Source of the DNA: Merluccius polli
Taxonomy: Eukaryota; Chordata; Actinopteri; Gadiformes; Merlucciidae
Length of the DNA: 64,000 nucleotides
Assembly: GCA_030340625.1 (NCBI GenBank)
Contig: JAOPHQ010006594.1
Coordinates: forward strand, 1-64,000
Reading direction: 5' to 3'
Shown here: positions 1 to 11,164 of the stretch, piece by piece
How the letters are laid out: every line of letters begins with the position of its first letter
Numbering within the stretch: the first letter of the stretch is position 1
The notes under the pieces: generated by a model
Seen by the model: only the letters and a program-made list of their open reading frames with translations
Databases searched by the model: none
What the model was told of the DNA's origin: nothing
Position numbers and translations under genes: made by a program

Positions 1-1160
1 CGTCATTGAATAGTTTTGAGTACTTAAAATGGGTATACCTCAAATAAACCAACCTCAATTTCCTCATTGTCATCGTCCAAGTCACCTCTAATTATCAAAT
101 GGCACCTGTGTGTGTGTCCCAGGTGAAAACACTCCGGCCCATCTAAGAATCATAGCCTTAGCAATGGTCAGCAGTATTGAGCAAAAACAAAACATCGTAC
201 ATAAAGACAAGACAATGGACACCACATTATGGAGGTAAACTGAGCAACCTACAGATGGACTTGTTTAATTGTTACACCCCAACACTGCGTATCAGGTTTT
301 GACATAATAACTACCGCGCTCCCACAGCGTCCGTTTAGGGCGGGTTCCACTCTCAGTTTGGTGAGGGGGAATTTCCCTGAACTGTAACAGTCCCCAGCGC
401 TGGTTGACCCCTGGACTTCTGTGGACGAGCGGTAGAGGAGATAACTTCTGATTTAGATGAATAGTATCCAACTTAAATGAGCTGTTGGTCTGCTAATGTC
501 CCACAAAACACTAAAACACTGTTACCCACATTTATAAAACAAATACACAAAGAAAACAAATCAACAGGAAACAAAAAACAAATAACAGACATAAATACAT
601 AGTTGACCTCTACATATGTATATTCTATGTCCCAACAGACTTTAACCGTTCTAATGTTCGCAGCGCTTTCTTTAGTATGTTTTCATTATGTCTATTATTA
701 TTATTATTATTATTATGTCTATTATTATTATTATTATTATAGGGTAAACCCATCATCACCACTTACTGTCACCATCCCTGTCTTGTCCATGTCCAACTTT
801 CCTTTCCTTCTTTGTTAACCATGTAATTTTCTTATCATTAATAGACACAAAAAGAGATGTTCAAAATATTTCTTTGGAAGGAGCCCCCCGGCCGTGGAGG
901 TCCCCTCCTTCGCTTAAGGTTCTTGTGCAAATATAAATAAAGGAAAAGAATAAAACAAAGAGTTAATGTCAATGTGAACACCTTGCTTCATATTACTGAC
1001 AAGTTGACGCTTAAGAATAATCAGCTTTTACACAAAAACACTTTTATCGCAATAATGACATCTGTTAACATAGTTATTTATGAATTTAAAAGTCTAGATA
1101 ATAACATTCATAATTACGTATTGACCACCAATAAACCGAATTATTGTACTGGGCTTCATT
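1..1160. other. No gene seen; A/T-rich with (TTA)n microsatellite
   Basis: No coding sequence is supported. A (TTA/ATT)n microsatellite lies at about 690-741. The short open frames here are A/T-rich chance frames with no recognisable domain. Confidence 0.6.
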
Positions 1161-1165
1161 CTGCC

Positions 1166-2560
1166 TTATAATAATAATAATAATAAAAATTTTATTTATA
1201 TAGCGCTTTTCAAGACACCCAAAGACGCTTTACATAAGTACACATAACACAAAGAAAGGGGAGGAATACAGCAGAGACACAAGGAGAGTGGAGGAAAAAA
1301 AAGCCATATCCCAGCCTGAAGTCCGGGGGGGGGGGGGGGGGGGGGGACTACAGTTTGGGCACAGGAAAAAACCTCAGCAAACAGAGCAACACATCACAGG
1401 CTCAGGGTCAGAAGCGGCAGCCAATACGCCCAGCGTTCTCTAACACACTGAAGACATAACAGGACACAGTACAGTAGACACGGACGCAGCGAGGACGTGG
1501 GATACACCTGGGGGTAAGTGGCATCGTCCAGCCACTGAAAGTCAGTCTCAAAGTTCGCAAGGTCTTGGCGAGAACACAGCAGGTTGCCATGGAGACGGCC
1601 TTGATCAGGGCAGGGAATGTCAACAAATCACAGGTGCTTGTGGGAGAAGGGGAGGGTGAGGGAGAGAGAGCTTGTCGGAGTATCCTTCGGGAGGAAGACG
1701 TTGAACCAGCAGTGGCCTTGGCCAAGGCTACAGCTGATATGAGGGCCGAAAGTAGATAGGATTGGAATTTTTGGGTGAGGGGCGAATTTAAGCCTCTCGG
1801 TTCTGGTCCACAAAGCGATCCAGTTTCCGATGTAGAGCAGTGAGGTTTTCCGAGATCGAATCCAACCTATGGCTCAAGGGCAATAGCCTGAGCACCAGCA
1901 GCTCTACCCATCGCATCAATCATGCCGGGCAGCCTAATGGGGGCCTTTGATAGCTGTTGCCGTTTCCGTAATTTTCCGATACACCAGGGCAAAGCCCAAT
2001 CCAATCAGCAAAAGACCTGTGATCATGGTTCCAAATAGGTAGATATCTTCGACGTCCTCAACGGAGAGAGCAGCCAGGCAAACCACACGCCACTTCTCCC
2101 AAGAGTCCAGGGAATAACCAGCTGCATAAGTTCCTTGAGGGCAGTCCGGCTCCTCCGAACCGGGTGACTTCGTCGAGAAAATGGTGTCAATTGCGCTGAG
2201 CGACCAGTTGATCAAATCCATGGTTTTAGTTGAAAAGCAATCCGTAGGAGTCTCTCAGAGTAGAAGACAAAAGACTGGACAAGACGAGAGACGAGACGAG
2301 AGAAGCAGAGCAGGGAGAGATAAGGGGAGGAGAGGGAGCAAAATGCGACCGCCCCTCGCCGAGAGCAAGAAAGAAAAAACTTATCCCCCCTTGCAGCTCT
2401 AGGAGTGCAAGTAACTTCATTCCCGCTTATTTAGCACACTCATGCAACGTAATGGCGTCTATAACCGCGTCATACTACTCCGTTACAGTCCCACACATGT
2501 CCGTCGCTAGGCACTTGCAAAGAACAGACAGACTAAAATTAACCTTAGGCCTAATGAACC
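1166..2560 (-). mobile_element. Retroposed element with LINE/SINE-type 3' tail and a small membrane-protein ORF
   Basis: Read on the minus strand, the segment starts near 2560. It passes a TATA-like AT stretch (about 2425-2435), a C/T-rich leader and an ORF at 2221-1934, and ends near 1166. The end is a GCGCTATATAAATAAAATTT motif followed by (TTA)n, which resembles 3' tails of fish non-LTR retroelements. A pure G run (about 1324-1346, plus strand) lies in the 3' part. Downstream of the annotated stop, other frames still give protein-like sequence, which suggests the original ORF was longer and has frameshifted. The retroposon reading is inference from the tail; the 5' boundary is approximate and no target-site duplication was identified. 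Confidence 0.45.
1934..2221 (-). CDS. Small single-pass membrane protein ORF in a repeat, 95 aa
   Basis: The ORF starts at an ATG in a good Kozak context (ACCATGG). It encodes 95 residues with one convincing hydrophobic segment at about residues 62-80 (LFGTMITGLLLIGLGFALVY), followed by a basic stop-transfer stretch (RK). Before it lie an acidic/proline loop and a Trp-rich motif (EKWRVVCLAAL). No enzyme motif is visible. It sits in what looks like a retroposed element, and its 3' part is probably truncated by a frameshift, since protein-like sequence resumes in another frame near 1800-1930. I do not recognise a named family. Whether the protein is made is unknown. Confidence 0.4.
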   Translation of the reverse strand: MDLINWSLSAIDTIFSTKSPGSEEPDCPQGTYAAGYSLDSWEKWRVVCLAALSVEDVEDIYLFGTMITGLLLIGLGFALVYRKITETATAIKGPH

Positions 2561-2639
2561 ACATTAATTTTCTTGCTCGTCCAAGTAAATAGAATGGCCA
2601 ACGCCATTTTCCTTTGTCCCACGAGGGAATTCTTCAGGG

Positions 2640-2648
2640 GCAGTCGTC

Positions 2649-2690
<42 letters not shown>

Positions 2691-2835
2691 TGGTCTGGGT
2701 GGGGGGTAGGGGTGGTCGGGGAGTCTTGGCCAGTGGTGGGGGGGTATCAGGAATGTATGTTAATTCCTGGTCTTTGCCAGGGGGGGAGGGTTTCTTAGGA
2801 GGGGATTGGGAAGGGGGTTATTTAGGTGGATTTTA
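2640..2835 (+). repeat. Poly-G tract and G-rich low-complexity DNA
   Basis: A run of 38 consecutive G at 2651-2688 is followed by about 140 bp with many runs of four or more G. The glycine-rich open frame across it is a consequence of composition. The run length is likely unreliable in an assembly. Confidence 0.85.
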
Positions 2836-2839
2836 ACAA

Positions 2840-3405
2840 GAGATAATACTATTCACTCTATAAAACCTATGGTGTACTGCGTGAGCTCCCAATATGGCTT
2901 ACAGGGATTTGTAATCTTGTCTATGCTCCCTGTGATATTAGCACACTTTATATCTTCCTATTTAACACTGTGTATATGTCCATCTACAGTATGTGTGTGT
3001 GTCTATGTGTGCAAGTGTTCGAAATCTACTGGCACTGTTTAGTATATGTGTATAAGTTAGAGTGAAAAGTAAGTTTACTCTGTCTCTCCCTACACCTAGC
3101 ATAACCATTAGCCTCACGTGGGGCCATATGGCTAATAGCACAGGAATGCTACCATCCCCCACTGAAGAACAAAGACCCAATAAAACAGTCCCCACGTGAT
3201 GGGCTATCTTCAGTCACATAGACAACCACACATTGCAAAAGAAACGAAAATGTACCGTTACAAAGCAGCTTTAGTACATGCAGGGTTAGTCACACAAAAT
3301 GTATTATGATTCATGCAAGTTAGCTTAGCTCTTTGAGAATGGAAATATTGGCAGCAATATGTTATGTGTCTACACATCCGAATCCAACACAGTATATCCG
3401 ACGAA
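2840..3405. other. No feature seen
   Basis: Ordinary A/T-rich sequence with a short TG-rich patch (about 2990-3020). No gene, repeat array or terminal inverted repeats were recognised. Confidence 0.5.
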
Positions 3406-3410
3406 TTAAT

Positions 3411-3610
3411 AATAAAATAATACGGACTCCAACCGTTCCTTAAAGTAGATAATAAAATAATACGGACTCCAACCGTTCCATAAAGTAAATAATAAAATAA
3501 TACGGACTCCAACCGTTCCTTAAAGTAAATAGTAAAATAATACGGACTCCAACCGTTCCTTAAAGTAAATAATGAAATAATACGGACTCCAACCGTTCCT
3601 TAAAATAATA
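3411..3610. repeat. 40-bp minisatellite, five copies
   Basis: A 40-bp unit containing ATACGGACTCCAACCGTTCC is repeated five times head to tail with only a few substitutions. The last copy degenerates into AATAATAATAC. Confidence 0.9.
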
Positions 3611-3835
3611 ATACAATTCTAGCCATTTGCTTCCTCTATATAGTCGTAAAATGACGACAAAATATCATTTAACTAATTCCCAATCAGAGTTATGAGCGCC
3701 TGTTCATTTTCACGTCGGCTTAACTGTAACGACTATGGACCGGAAAAACAGAGCTTTACAACAACGCACGCTATCCACCTCTGTCACATAATGTCTCTAT
3801 ATCTATCTATGCAGATTCAGTCAGGTTCTGCTTAC

Positions 3836-3945
3836 CTGGTTTAATGGCCGGCCTGTGACAGAAATGACGAGTTGTGCACTACCACGAGGCCCCGCTTCTC
3901 CCGGTCCATGGCCTCTTCCTCTGCATCACGTCGGGGTCACCAGAT
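3836..3945 (-). other. LTR-retroelement leader with primer-binding site, mini-ORF and splice donor
   Basis: On the minus strand, directly after the LTR end (3946) and a 3-nt spacer, 3942-3925 reads TGGTGACCCCGACGTGAT. This is complementary to the 3' end of eukaryotic tRNA-Trp. It is followed by an ATG at 3909 opening a 22-codon ORF that ends at 3841, then a consensus splice donor (ACCAG|GTAAGC) at 3836/3835. PBS, short leader ORF and donor are what a 5' LTR leader of a retrovirus-like element looks like. No gag or pol follows in 1-3835, so the element is truncated or its interior is lost. Confidence 0.55.
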
Positions 3946-4101
3946 TGTAGTGATGTTCATTGAGGAAGAAGGCCGCCGACTCAGGATCGCTTTTAACTCA
4001 CTTTATTTGTTTAGCTTTAGTTATATTTATCTATGAAGCAAATGGAGAGGAATTGTAAAATTCACGCGCGTGGAGCTCCCCCTTAGCTGGATATCTTAAC
4101 A

Positions 4102-4628
4102 CAGTGGTTCTCAACCGGTGGGGCGCGCCCCCCTGGGGGGGTGCGGACACTCTCCCGGGGGGGCGCGGGTTCACAAAGGAGGACAAATACGCGTCCGGCT
4201 TTAGGCTGGACTGTCCGGTTTTTCAAAGCCCTGTCCGGCGTCCGGCGCAGCATCAAGCCGGACGTGTATTTGTCCTCCTTTTTGAGAGCGCAATAGTAAC
4301 ACATCGCGCACCCCCCCCCCGCCGGTCGTAGGTCCACGGTGTGTTACTATTGCGCGCACCCCCCCCCCCCCCCCCCCCCCGTCGGCCGGAGTGTTACAAT
4401 CGCGCGCGTCGCCCCCCCCCCCCGTCGGCCGTAGGTCCGCGGTGTGTTACTATTGCGCTCATCCCCTGCCCCCGTCGGCCCTAGGTCCGAGGAGTGTTAC
4501 GATCACGCGCGCCACCCCCGTCAACAATCGCGAACCCCCCCCCCCCCCCGGTCAACAATGGGGGGGGGGCCCGACTGCAATGAACCAGTTTTGGGGGGGC
4601 CCAGCCTGAAAAAGGTTGAGAACCCCTG
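4102..4628. mobile_element. hAT-type MITE (CAGTGGTTCTCAACC ends)
   Basis: Terminal inverted repeats CAGTGGTTCTCAACC / GGTTGAGAACCCCTG are flanked by a perfect 8-bp duplication TCTTAACA (4094-4101 and 4629-4636), as expected for hAT insertion. The interior has no transposase. It is filled with C-rich tandem modules (about 4300-4560) carrying GTGTGTTACTATTGCGC separated by poly-C runs. It is related to the larger copy at 13737-14774 and lies inside the LTR at 3946-5715. Confidence 0.9.
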
Positions 4629-4788
4629 TCTTAACAGATACGCTGCCTGGGGTTTCTGTCCTTCCCCCGCATGTGTTGTTTGGTAGTATCTGGGCAGGCG
4701 TGGCCTCTATGACGCATACTATGCTCTGATTGGCTAGTGTTGAACGCCCACCCCCAGTGTATTATGTGTGCCGCCATCTGGTGACCAG

Positions 4789-5650
4789 GGGCCTCATTTA
4801 TAAAACTCTGCGTGAAACCCTCCGTAGAACATTGCGTACGCCCAAACCTCAGAATGTGCGTACGCACAAAAACATTCCGATTTATAAAACCTTGCTGCGC
4901 ACACCTGTACGCACTCTTCTCGTTATAAATACCAACGTGCGTCTAATTTGGCGTGCGTGCACGAGCGCTCTGCTCCTCCCAAGTCCATCCCTTAATAGTC
5001 CTTAAAAGGTCAATGCTAATTAATCACTTAATATTTATAAGTAGGAAGGAGCCTTTTCTGACCAATCATTAGACGGAAAAATGGATGCACCTTTTAAAAA
5101 GAAGGCGTTTTTCGGATTCGGAGATCGAAGTGCTTTAAATGAAGTAGACCAACGCACGTCTATTTTGTGGCTTATTTATCAAGCTCATTATTTAAATGTT
5201 TAAGTGATACAGTTGGTCTGGCCGAGGATTGTGATTTGAAAGGGCTGTAGTGTGTTGAACATAATTTTGCTTTAATTCATATAATGGGTGCTTTTCATAA
5301 AATAAATATATAAATGAAATAACTCATAGGCCTATGTGGTGCGCAATGTGCGTTGGGTCCGCAATGAGCTCCGGGGGTTACAGCATCTTCTTCTTTTGGC
5401 GTTATTGGCGGTTTGCAAACGCATATAGTGCATTACCGCCACCTTCTTCCTGTGGTCCTCTCCGGAGTTCACTGTTTGAGAAACGTTGCGGGAGCTTTAC
5501 TCCAGGGTGAAAGGATGCGTAGAACTGCGCACTCTTTTCCGCAAGGTTTTTTTCTATAAATCACGACGTTGGCGGTGAAAGATGCGTACGCACATTTCAT
5601 CCCTGTTTCCGCAACATTTTCGTGCGCAGAGACCTTTATAAATGAGGCCC
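4789..5650. mobile_element. PIF/Harbinger-like MITE (GGGCCTCATTTATAAA ends)
   Basis: Inverted termini GGGCCTCATTTATAAA / TTTATAAATGAGGCCC are flanked by CAG on both sides (4786-4788, 5651-5653), fitting the CWG-type 3-bp target duplication of PIF/Harbinger elements. An ATG at about 5081 opens a short basic ORF (begins MDAPFKKKAFFGFG) of about 40 codons that stops early. This could be a relic of the accessory DNA-binding protein. A LINE-like 3' fragment (TTCTTCTTTTGGCGTTATTG, near 5388) seems inserted near the right end. Confidence 0.8.
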
Positions 5651-5715
5651 CAGGTGCGGTTAATACAACTTATATATTTCTTTCTGTTCCCTTGTGGCTA
5701 TGTGAGGATATTACA

Positions 5716-8635
5716 GCCTGTTGATACATATACTATTATTTATTCTTAACAAGATGGAGACATGGGGTGTCTTTTATATTAATCAGGGCATTCAACTCTA
5801 CTAAAATTATACATTTGGTAGGATCTAGCCCAACAGGAAGTGGTGTAATTGGAGGGTGACCTTGAGGTCAAGTACACTTGGGAGTGAGCTAGGGACCTGG
5901 CGTCTCTTTTATATGAAAGAGGGCCTAAAGGACATAAGATTTTCAATCTGGTGGCTTGAGCCCAACCAGAAGTGATTCAAATGGGTATTTCAGAGGTCAT
6001 CAGAGATTAAAAAACACACCATTATTAGGGGCCTAAATAGAATGGTGCAGGAATGAGTCCTAAAACCTGGAAATCCGTTAGCATTTTGGCACTTCCAGTT
6101 CCCTTGTCAATGGGTTTTTTGAATGGGTTTTTGGTTAGATGCCTGAAATAAGGTCTGTGGTTAACACAATCTTAAGAGATTGCCACGTTTTGGTCTATGA
6201 CATAAAATACATCAGTAAATACCCCACTCATGAATTTTGAAGCTTTTACGTGTCTTAACAAACTTCTGGCGATTGCATTTATGCTTCAAAAATCATAAAA
6301 GTAGTGTTCATCTGTGAATATTATCTTGCTTAACAAAACGTGTGAGTATCTTAAACCTTTGTTTGCCACTGAGCTTATTTTCTGCAATAATGGAAAATCC
6401 AATGGAAAAAACCAATTGGCTTTTTGTTGAGGGAACCCAGGGCGATGCTCACTTCCGGGTTGGCCTACAAAAATACGTCATCCCTGCACCACTCTATTTG
6501 GAGGATCTAGCCCAACAGGAAGTGACAGAATAATTTGCCTACACTGACACTAAGTGAACAAAAAAATGAAGCGCACACAATGGACAACCCACGAAAATGA
6601 ATTTATTGAGTTGTACTCCTTTTTCATCTTTGTTGAGAGTTGCACATGCGCAGTACCGATCGGGCAGGAATAATTCGTAATAACTAACAAACTAAACATC
6701 ATATACATTCACTGAACAAAGATTATGAAAATAAAATGCACATTCCTCACTATAAATGTTATCAAAACACATTTTAATGCCGAAACTATCATAAAATATT
6801 GCATTTTCCACTGAGAATAAAAGAGAGACCGAAAAAGAGCGAAAAAAGACCGAAGCTTGACTATCACGTGATGTGGACGTAGAAAAAAGAAGGCCAAAAG
6901 AAAAGAATAGGCCAAAAAAACGTAGCCATGTCACAATTTTAGTGCCGTTATTGTGAAACTACTACGTTTTGCACTGTGGACCAACGTAGCTATTACAGGT
7001 TTTGACGTGAGAATGGGTTGGCAAGCCCTCAAAAGGGACAGCTTATGTGGAGGAAACGTTGTCAGTTATGTCACTCAAACTGGAGCACTAGGAGAGCCCT
7101 CCACCAGTTGCTCCAAGTGGCCGAGAAGCATTGGGATCAACATTTTCAACAATGCTTCAGCCAATCGTGAAGAGGAGAGGTGGGCTAAGAACCAGCTCAT
7201 TGGACGCAGTTCAGTCTCATTTTGATTGGTTGATGCATGCATTTCATTTTAATTAATTTCAAGATGCTGTTACCTTAGAGTATTTGAGCGAGGTGATTGG
7301 AGACGAGAAACATTTAACTGTGATTCTATTTTTATGAATTATATAATTATGAAATAATGTATCAAGAGTGGTGGTTCTTTGTCCTAATAATATCAATTGA
7401 CAGTTTTGATACATTATTTATACAGACTGTACAGATTTACCGTCAGAAGTGTAGAGCATCACAATGAATTTCATAGCAGGAACGTTCATATTGATGAACC
7501 TCACGCACATTGAAATGGCAGATATGTAAAAATGTTTTTCTGACTATTTTCTGACCATATTTTCCATATTTATTTTATTTTGTAACTTGAAAGAATATAG
7601 ATAAACCGTTTTCTTCATATCTTTGACTACTGTGTTGTTCCTCATCATTGGAACTTGCCCGTACTATATGTCTCTGAGAGTGTGTTGAGACAGGAGATAG
7701 AAGGGAAAGGTTACACCCAAGGTCGAATACAGAAATAATAGAAGGGTGCTCACCTCCCCAAATGCTAGAGAGATCGCAGGAGGTCGTCCACATTCAAAAA
7801 TGTGGTCTTCCATCTCAAGGCAAATGGTAACCCAGCAACTGAGAGTTAAATGGAAAAAAGTAATAAGAGTTCATGTGGCTTGTGTCAAGTGTTACACACA
7901 TGAAGAGAATGGTAAAATTATAAAACTGACTTCAAAGTGATAATGGTTCACCTTTTTACCTTTCATCAATTTAAGAATTTCTCTCAAGAGAAGCTTAATT
8001 GGCATGGATTTTTCATGGCTTCATTACAAATCCTCTTCAGTGTCAATATCTCAGGAATGGTGGTGTTTTCTGAGCTTTGCTGGGATATAGAGATTCCTAA
8101 TTTGCATATCAGTAGTGAAAACACTGTTAGTCCTTTGGGCTGTACTGAGACAGCTGCAGTACAGCTCACTTTTTTAAGGAGCCACATTCTATACAGCTAA
8201 AACAAAAGTTGGCACATTTGTTAAGTTGTTAGTTAACCATTCAAGAAAAGACAATATATGCTAAATATGTTTATCAATTAACAATATATAGGCTACATGA
8301 TTATATCCAGAACTAAATACAGAAATGATGAAACAAATTGAAATCGTTTTTTTTCATCAGCCATGCTATTCACAGAAAAGTGTCTACATGCTTGATAATG
8401 TTGCCCCACACTGTCTCATCATATTAGTCCATTATTCCTTATTATTCATTACTCCCTGGTCCTAACCGTCTGTTCTGGTCAGGGTCCTAACATGCAAATA
8501 AACTTTCACACAATGTCAGACAATATCTCATCACCGCACAGTCCATAACATAGATTAGAACACTCATTACATTAACAGGAAATTGAGAGCTGACCAGGGT
8601 GTATAAACTGGAGTATTCATAAACTAGAGCATAGT
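5716..8635. other. No gene seen; unclassified interspersed sequence
   Basis: No convincing ORF, exon or array was found. The motif GGATCTAGCCCAACAGGAAG occurs twice (about 5821 and 6502), so part of 5800-6540 is probably an old duplicated repeat. Open frames near 6700-6930, 7575-7940 and 7937-8200 have no recognisable domain and look like chance frames. Confidence 0.5.
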
Positions 8636-8639
8636 GAGT

Positions 8640-8722
8640 TTAACCCTAACTCTTAACCTAGACCTAAACCTAGCCCTAACCCTAGTCCTTACCCATAGCC
8701 CTATAGGCCTAGCCCTAACCCT
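8640..8722. repeat. Degenerate telomere-like (CCCTAA)n patch
   Basis: About 80 bp of CCTAACCC/CCTAGACCTAAACCTAGCCC variants, clearly derived from or convergent with the vertebrate telomere hexamer but degenerate. Confidence 0.7.
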
Positions 8723-9469
8723 TATAAAAAAATAAATAAACGAAAGACACAAAAAAAGAGAGTAGTTGCAGTGCCCCAAGAGTAATGGACTCAAAGACAG
8801 AAATACAATACAAAAACCTAACCCTAATGGCAGATGTTTTTATTTTGTAAAAATTTTGTAAAAAAGATTTTAGATTTTGATTTAAACGTGTATATTAGGC
8901 TACTAATGTTAATATGAATGTTATTACTTGAATTATTATCATTAGTTCGCAAGGGGATGAGTGAAGTAGGCCTACGCCTATATTGTATTCAATTTGTATA
9001 TAGCCTTACCTGTCTTACGTTGTGCTTGGAAAAACTCTTGGAATCTCCTGCCATTCTTGTCTATGTGGATTACGTAATATATGTAAGCCTAACAGACAAA
9101 GGACATGCAATGACGCTCCGACGGTCATTTTAACTGACGCTTTCGTGTTCTTAACCGTCCCGTTACCTAGAAACTCATCTGATGTCCTCAATCCAAAGTC
9201 CTTTGAATTCACCATTGTGAATTGTAAATGCTTTTGGCGGGTGTCATGCTATAATTAATAAGCCCATTGGTGTGTTCCCTTCGCGGTCTCGGTAAACGTC
9301 TAGACCTACCTGTGTTCATAGCGACATTAGGTTAGCCTACTTGAATTTATAAAAATCAGGGCGAAAATGATGATTTCCTCCCCTTTTTGTTGGCTTTCCT
9401 CCCGTTTACATATTTGCGAGTTAGGCCTAAATAGCGTAAACCTACTGCGCAACGGCTCAATCCCAATGC
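8723..9469. other. No gene seen
   Basis: A/T-rich unique-looking sequence with no supported feature. GC and CpG content rise from about 9420 into the candidate exon that follows. Confidence 0.4.
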
Positions 9470-9642
9470 AAAACTTACACGCGCTTTCTCCAGTGGAGCA
9501 GCAGCCGCCAGCTTCCCTGGTCCCTTTGGAGGAAGAAAAGGAGATGAGGCGAAACTGCGCGTTTTTTCCACGCAGCTCCGCGCTCCAAGCCACCACTGTA
9601 GACTGCGAGAGTCCGTCGCATAGACGCTCCGATCGCACACAG
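9470..9642 (+). other. Candidate noncoding first exon ending in a strong splice donor
   Basis: A locally GC- and CpG-rich stretch in otherwise A/T-rich DNA ends in CACACAG|GTAAGTG, a near-consensus donor at 9642/9643. The nearest downstream plus-strand gene is the neuropeptide Y receptor, whose first coding exon is at 19811. Plausible acceptors with polypyrimidine tracts lie before 19232 and 19371. A distant untranslated first exon is common in this receptor family, so this could be the promoter-proximal exon. The link is inference. The open frame through it (9367-9705) has no known domain. Confidence 0.3.
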
Positions 9643-10017
9643 GTAAGTGATCCCATACCTGTAGGCAATAACTATTCTTTTGTTTATTTGTGTGGCACGG
9701 TTTAAAAAAGAAAACAAAAATAGTTGGCCCGTGGGGTTTAACATCTGTTTGGAGATCAAGGGATCAGGCGCCGACTGTCAGAGACGAAGGGTCGCGGGAA
9801 ATATTATCCAGTGATATCATATTTAATATTATCCAATGTGTCAACGCATGAGGTTTAACAGACATTAATAAAAAGATGAGCTGGTGTCGAGAACAAATGA
9901 ATGACCGGACTTGGATGTTTAGCGTCTGCACACAGCGTGTCAGGGACATTTATGGATTACATGCCTACCTGTCTAATATTGACACTAAAAGTGCTTAACT
10001 TTGGTGACAGCTGATCA

Positions 10018-10200
<183 letters not shown>

Positions 10201-10398
10201 CGGACAGACAGAGACACAGACATGATAGATGCACTCATTTTGATGTGCTTAAGGCAAAAGTTAAGGTATTTATTAAATACACATGGTCTGGCACTAGTCT
10301 TCCAGTATGTTGTGTTGGCATATGTGAATTACATTCAAATGAAAGAAAAAGGAAGTGTTTTCTTGCTGTAATGTGGTACAGTAGCTGCCATCTTACAG

Positions 10399-10400
<2 letters not shown>

Positions 10401-10436
<36 letters not shown>

Positions 10437-10446
10437 TCTCTCTCTC
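10401..10446. repeat. Poly-C / (CT)n tract
   Basis: A run of more than 30 C is followed by CT repeats. Confidence 0.95.
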
Positions 10447-11164
10447 TTGCTCACTCACCTTAACTTTGCGGCTATGGTAGGCTACATTTTGCTGCTTGGG
10501 TAAACACGTTGTACAGTCATTTGCTCTCCTAGTAGACAGATGCTGTAATGGAGGCTAGGTGAAGTTTTTGCGATACTGACATTTTTGTGATAATGATGCC
10601 AACAAGATATCTGTCCTACAAACGAACAACTACAACAAACATTGTTGTGCTAGGCTCAGGAATATTTTGGACCATTTTGTTGGCAATTCTTCTATACTTG
10701 GATGAATCTTGTAAGCATGTAAATCAGCTTTTATTCTTCCTATTCAAATAGTACAATTCCCACATATCAAAACCTGATATGACAAATTACTCACCAAAAA
10801 CCCCCCGACAATAACAATAAGACAAACCATTCCTACATTACTGACCAACTAAAACCAAAGACCAAACCCTTTGCATTATCTTTCCTCTATGATGAATCAG
10901 ATAGTGGGGGCTTGACAATGCCATATGGTATATGTATTTCCTCTATGATTGATCAGATAGTGGTGGTTAGACAAAGCCTTCGCAGTAGCTCTATGTTTCT
11001 CTGGTAGATCAGATAGCAGTAGATGGTGTTCTCCTTGGTGAGAGTGCAGCTTGTTAGGTGTCCAGCAGCAGCCCTATAGGGAGCTCTCTGATCTCTGATC
11101 TCACCTGCTTATTACTGAGGTAGTGCAGAGTGAGAGACGCGCTTAAAGGTGGGAATTGGTTGGG
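10447..11164. other. No gene seen; short local duplications
   Basis: Three diverged copies of a CTCTATGAT(G/T)(A/G)ATCAGATAGTGG-like motif occur between about 10887 and 11030. Nothing else is supported. Confidence 0.4.

Larger units (their letters stand above)
3946..5715 (-). mobile_element. LTR (5' LTR, minus strand) interrupted by two MITEs
   Basis: In element sense the LTR runs from TGTAATATCC (5715) to CACTACA (3946), so it has TG...CA ends. It contains a TATA-like TATATAA (5676-5670) and an AATAAA poly(A) signal (4007-4002) about 55 bp before its end. Without the MITEs at 4102-4628 and 4789-5650 it would be roughly 370 bp. The 3946 boundary is firm because the tRNA-Trp PBS follows it. 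The 5715 boundary is an inference from the TG terminus. No second LTR copy lies in the window. Confidence 0.5.

Noticed and set aside
2573..2836. Glycine-rich 87-codon frame
   Set aside because: Covers the poly-G tract; no other coding sign.
3411..3610. CRISPR-like direct repeat array
   Set aside because: The 40-bp units are contiguous with no unique spacers, and the genome is eukaryotic; it is a minisatellite.
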